Source: Polynucleobacter sp. AP-Sving-400A-A2 (lineage in GTDB: Bacteria; Pseudomonadota; Gammaproteobacteria; Burkholderiales; Burkholderiaceae). Taken from it: a DNA stretch of 64,000 nucleotides. A program made the position numbers and the translations under genes. Under the pieces are notes generated by a model. That model saw nothing but the letters and a program-made list of their open reading frames with translations. It was not told where the DNA came from and searched no databases. Location of the stretch: assembly GCF_018688155.1 (NCBI RefSeq), contig NZ_CP061312.1, positions 930,001-994,000 of the forward strand. The letters run 5' to 3'. Positions 61,925-64,000 of this stretch are shown here, piece after piece; positions within the stretch are counted from its first letter, which is position 1, and each line of letters begins with the position of its first letter.

Positions 61925-63391
61925 TTAACTTCCCGCGCTTCCAGCACTTGCTTGCTTCAGTGGGTTAATGATCTTAACGCCAGCACCATTACGCCAGTAG
62001 CCCATAAAGCCTGCAAACTCTGATTGCGCAGCCAATGCTTGGATCTGTTGTGCTTGCGCTTTTTGAACCTTAGCATCAACTGCTGATGGTTGACGAACCT
62101 GATCAATCCGATAAATCGTACTGCCAACACCAGGATTGGTAACTGAAACAATCGCTGGTAGCTTAGCTTCATTTACGGACATGACTTGATCCATGGAGGG
62201 GCCTACTAAGCTTCCGGGCTTATTACGTGAAATCCAGGTAGCGCTACTGAAGCCGGCAACATTCTGAGGGTCCTTTTCAAGAGCAGCTAATTTTTCGCTA
62301 GCAGCAGCAATAGCCAGCTTCTCAGCAGAAACTTGGCTCACTTGGCGTTTCACTTCTGCCGCAACATCTTTATAAGGTAGAACTTGTGCTGGATATAAAG
62401 TCACAACTCGAGCAGATGCAAAGACCCCAGGCGCTATTTGAACAGCCTCGGTATTGCGCTTATTTTTCAGCGCCTCATCACCATAGAGCGACTGAATTAC
62501 TTTGGCATTAGCTAAAGGATGATCTCTAGACACACCAGCTGCACCACCACGAGTAACATCCTTCTGAGTTTGGATACTAAGCTTCAATTTGTCTGCGGCC
62601 GGTTTTAGGCTATCGGACTGGTCGTAAGTGATATTGGCAAACTGATCTGCTTTTTCATTAAAAGTCTTAGAATCCTCTTTCGGATCAGCCTTTAGCACGA
62701 TGTATTCAACATCCATATATTCAGGACGTTCAAACAACTTGGCATTGGCTTCATAGAAAGCCTGCAGCTCTTGTGCGCTTGGATTTACTTTAGCTAAATA
62801 ATCTTTAGCGTTGAACTGCAAAGTCTGAACCTGTCTTTCAGTCTCATATAAGGATGAAACAATTTCAGATAATTTTGGACTAGCTAATTCTGTACGTGCA
62901 ACTGAATTGACTAGCTGCTGAATTTTTAAATCGAAACTTTGGCCAGCATAAAACTGCTCTTCATTCATGCCGTTGCTAGCAAGTAACTGTTTAAAACGCA
63001 CATCATCAAATGTACCGTCTTGTCGATATAAGGCACGAATCTGTGGAATCTTTTGCAGGCTATTGACTAGCTCTTGCTTGCCTACTTGCAGGCGAAGGTC
63101 GCTGACCGCAAAACCGAGAATTCGTTGTTGCAGTAACTCATTTAAGATCGCCTGACGGAAAGGGAGGCTTTGAGCGATCTGCGCATTGCCACCAACGCGC
63201 TCAGCTTGACGTTTTGCAGCAGCATCAACTTCTTGTGCAGTAATGGGCTTGCCGTTAACTTTCACAATGTCAGTTTCTTTATCCATAAATCCGGAATAAC
63301 TTGAGATACCGAACAAGGCGAAAGAAGGCACTATGAACAACATCAAAACAAACTGCAGAATTCTTTGGTGTTTACGTACTGAATCAAACAT
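61925..63391 (-). CDS. ppiD: PpiD-like periplasmic chaperone, apparently lacking the parvulin domain
   Basis: A membrane-anchored protein of 488 residues: transmembrane helix 11-30 (ILQFVLMLFIVPSFALFGIS), SurA-N-like chaperone region (about 35-185), then the hinge strand MDVEYIVLKAD (226-236). In full-length PpiD (about 620-640 residues) a parvulin domain follows. Here only about 15 residues separate that strand from FANITYDQSDSLKPAA (251-266), which normally lies after the parvulin domain. No GGDLG or YGYHII-type motif is found, so isomerase activity is unlikely. It is preceded by tRNA-Val and lon. Confidence 0.85.
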   Translation of the reverse strand: MFDSVRKHQRILQFVLMLFIVPSFALFGISSYSGFMDKETDIVKVNGKPITAQEVDAAAKRQAERVGGNAQIAQSLPFRQAILNELLQQRILGFAVSDLRLQVGKQELVNSLQKIPQIRALYRQDGTFDDVRFKQLLASNGMNEEQFYAGQSFDLKIQQLVNSVARTELASPKLSEIVSSLYETERQVQTLQFNAKDYLAKVNPSAQELQAFYEANAKLFERPEYMDVEYIVLKADPKEDSKTFNEKADQFANITYDQSDSLKPAADKLKLSIQTQKDVTRGGAAGVSRDHPLANAKVIQSLYGDEALKNKRNTEAVQIAPGVFASARVVTLYPAQVLPYKDVAAEVKRQVSQVSAEKLAIAAASEKLAALEKDPQNVAGFSSATWISRNKPGSLVGPSMDQVMSVNEAKLPAIVSVTNPGVGSTIYRIDQVRQPSAVDAKVQKAQAQQIQALAAQSEFAGFMGYWRNGAGVKIINPLKQASAGSAGS

Positions 63392-63496
63392 AAATTAATC
63401 GCTCGAAAATAAAATCAATAATACGAGTGTACTAGGCGGAAGGTCTAGAAGGAACTAGGGAGCCTATAGGAAAGAAAACAAGTGCAAATGGGAAGC

Positions 63497-63572
63497 TGGT
63501 GGGCGCTGACGGGATCGAACCGCCGACATTCTGCGTGTAAGGCAGACGCTCTACCATCTGAGCTAAGCGCCC
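63497..63572 (-). tRNA. tRNA-Val (TAC)
   Basis: A 76-nt tRNA with encoded CCA. The acceptor stem is GGGCGCT/AGCGCCC, the anticodon arm TCTGC-CTTACAC-GCAGA gives TAC, and the T-loop is GGTTCGATCC. It lies between lon and ppiD on the same strand. Confidence 0.97.
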
Positions 63573-63689
63573 CAAATTAATACAGACAAGATTGTAACCT
63601 AGTGTAAGAATAAAAGAGGGATTCTTCGACAAAGTGGGCAGTAGTAAACCGCTCAATCAGACTCAAAATCCCTCAAACATCCACCAGCA

Positions 63690-64000
63690 TCAATGCTTTA
63701 AGACCTCACCAGAAGAAATCTTTTCATTGGCTTTGCTTGCTTCAGCGGCCTTTTTAGCAAGCTCTTCTGGCGTTGGATCAGACAAAGCAACTGGTTTTCG
63801 CTCTAAAGCCAACTCCAAAACTTTATCAATCCATCGGACTGGCACGATCTCAATAGCATTCTTGACGTTATCAGGAATATCAATTAAATCTTTAACGTTC
63901 TCTTCTGGAATTAATGCCAACTTGATGCCACCACGATGCGCTGCCAATAGCTTCTCTTTTAATCCGCCAATCGGAAGCACCTCACCGCGCAAGGTAATTT
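63690..64000 (-). CDS. lon: ATP-dependent protease Lon, C-terminal part (truncated by window edge)
   Basis: The last about 103 codons of Lon. The frame continues to the window edge through [25 protein letters not shown], which holds the catalytic Lys of the Ser-Lys dyad; the Ser lies outside. The C-terminus has an extra Ala/Lys/Glu-rich tail beyond the protease domain, common in betaproteobacteria. An internal TTG at 63992 is not a start. Confidence 0.96.
   Translation of the reverse strand, partial: ITLRGEVLPIGGLKEKLLAAHRGGIKLALIPEENVKDLIDIPDNVKNAIEIVPVRWIDKVLELALERKPVALSDPTPEELAKKAAEASKANEKISSGEVLKH

Overview
The window looks like chromosomal DNA of a small-genome freshwater betaproteobacterium, most likely Polynucleobacter or a close Burkholderiaceae relative. 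This is inferred from the moderately AT-rich composition, the tight gene packing, and gene orders such as pyrG-kdsA-eno-ftsB and lon-tRNA-ppiD; no ribosomal RNA is present to settle it. I see no insertion sequence, prophage, integrase or CRISPR array. Region 1 (1-5381): the 3' part of purF, metZ, a SAM methyltransferase, a high-potential iron-sulphur protein (HiPIP) and the molybdate transporter pair modBC, without modA. Region 2 (5485-16750) is the most specialised part. It is a thiosulfate-oxidation island led by an ArsR-type repressor, in the order arsR-soxC-soxD-soxY-soxZ-soxA-soxX-soxB. It continues into a secreted DsrE-like protein, a SoxH-like metallo-beta-lactamase, a small cytochrome c, one full-length and two half-length YeeE/YedE sulfur transporters, and a DUF442 phosphatase/sulfurtransferase-like protein. 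SoxY carries the GGCGG swinging arm, SoxA is mono-haem, SoxC is a molybdoenzyme and SoxD has two haem sites. Thiosulfate would be bound to SoxYZ by SoxAX, hydrolysed by SoxB and further oxidised by SoxCD; the YeeE proteins probably move thiosulfate or sulfur compounds across the inner membrane. ModBC next to SoxC could supply molybdate for its cofactor. Region 3 (16775-34933) is housekeeping and stress genes: a thioesterase, tRNA 2-selenouridine synthase, glutaryl-CoA dehydrogenase, a queuosine-precursor transporter, an ABC-F ATPase, glyoxalase I, a parvulin, BolA, YciB, MsrB, SelO, YgfZ, and the mltG-tmk-holB-tatD run followed by an ankyrin protein and a potassium-channel-like protein. Region 4 (34959-45447): a DUF3108 protein, an esterase, the glyoxylate operon gcl-hyi-glxR with a divergent LysR regulator and a clear LysR-type operator, then poorly characterised envelope and membrane proteins. 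Region 5 (45555-52683): a tRNA Ala-Glu-Asp cluster downstream of gltX, then hslO, ftsB, eno, kdsA and pyrG. Region 6 (52684-64000): a 388-bp leader with a perfect 14-bp palindrome before acnB, then a spermidine-synthase-like protein, purL, an ABC ATPase divergent from a TesA-like esterase, a PpiD homologue that appears to lack its parvulin domain, tRNA-Val, and the 3' end of lon. Most of the window is ordinary. The points worth a second look are the Sox-linked accessory module, the candidate ArsR operators, the parvulin-less PpiD and the acnB palindrome.
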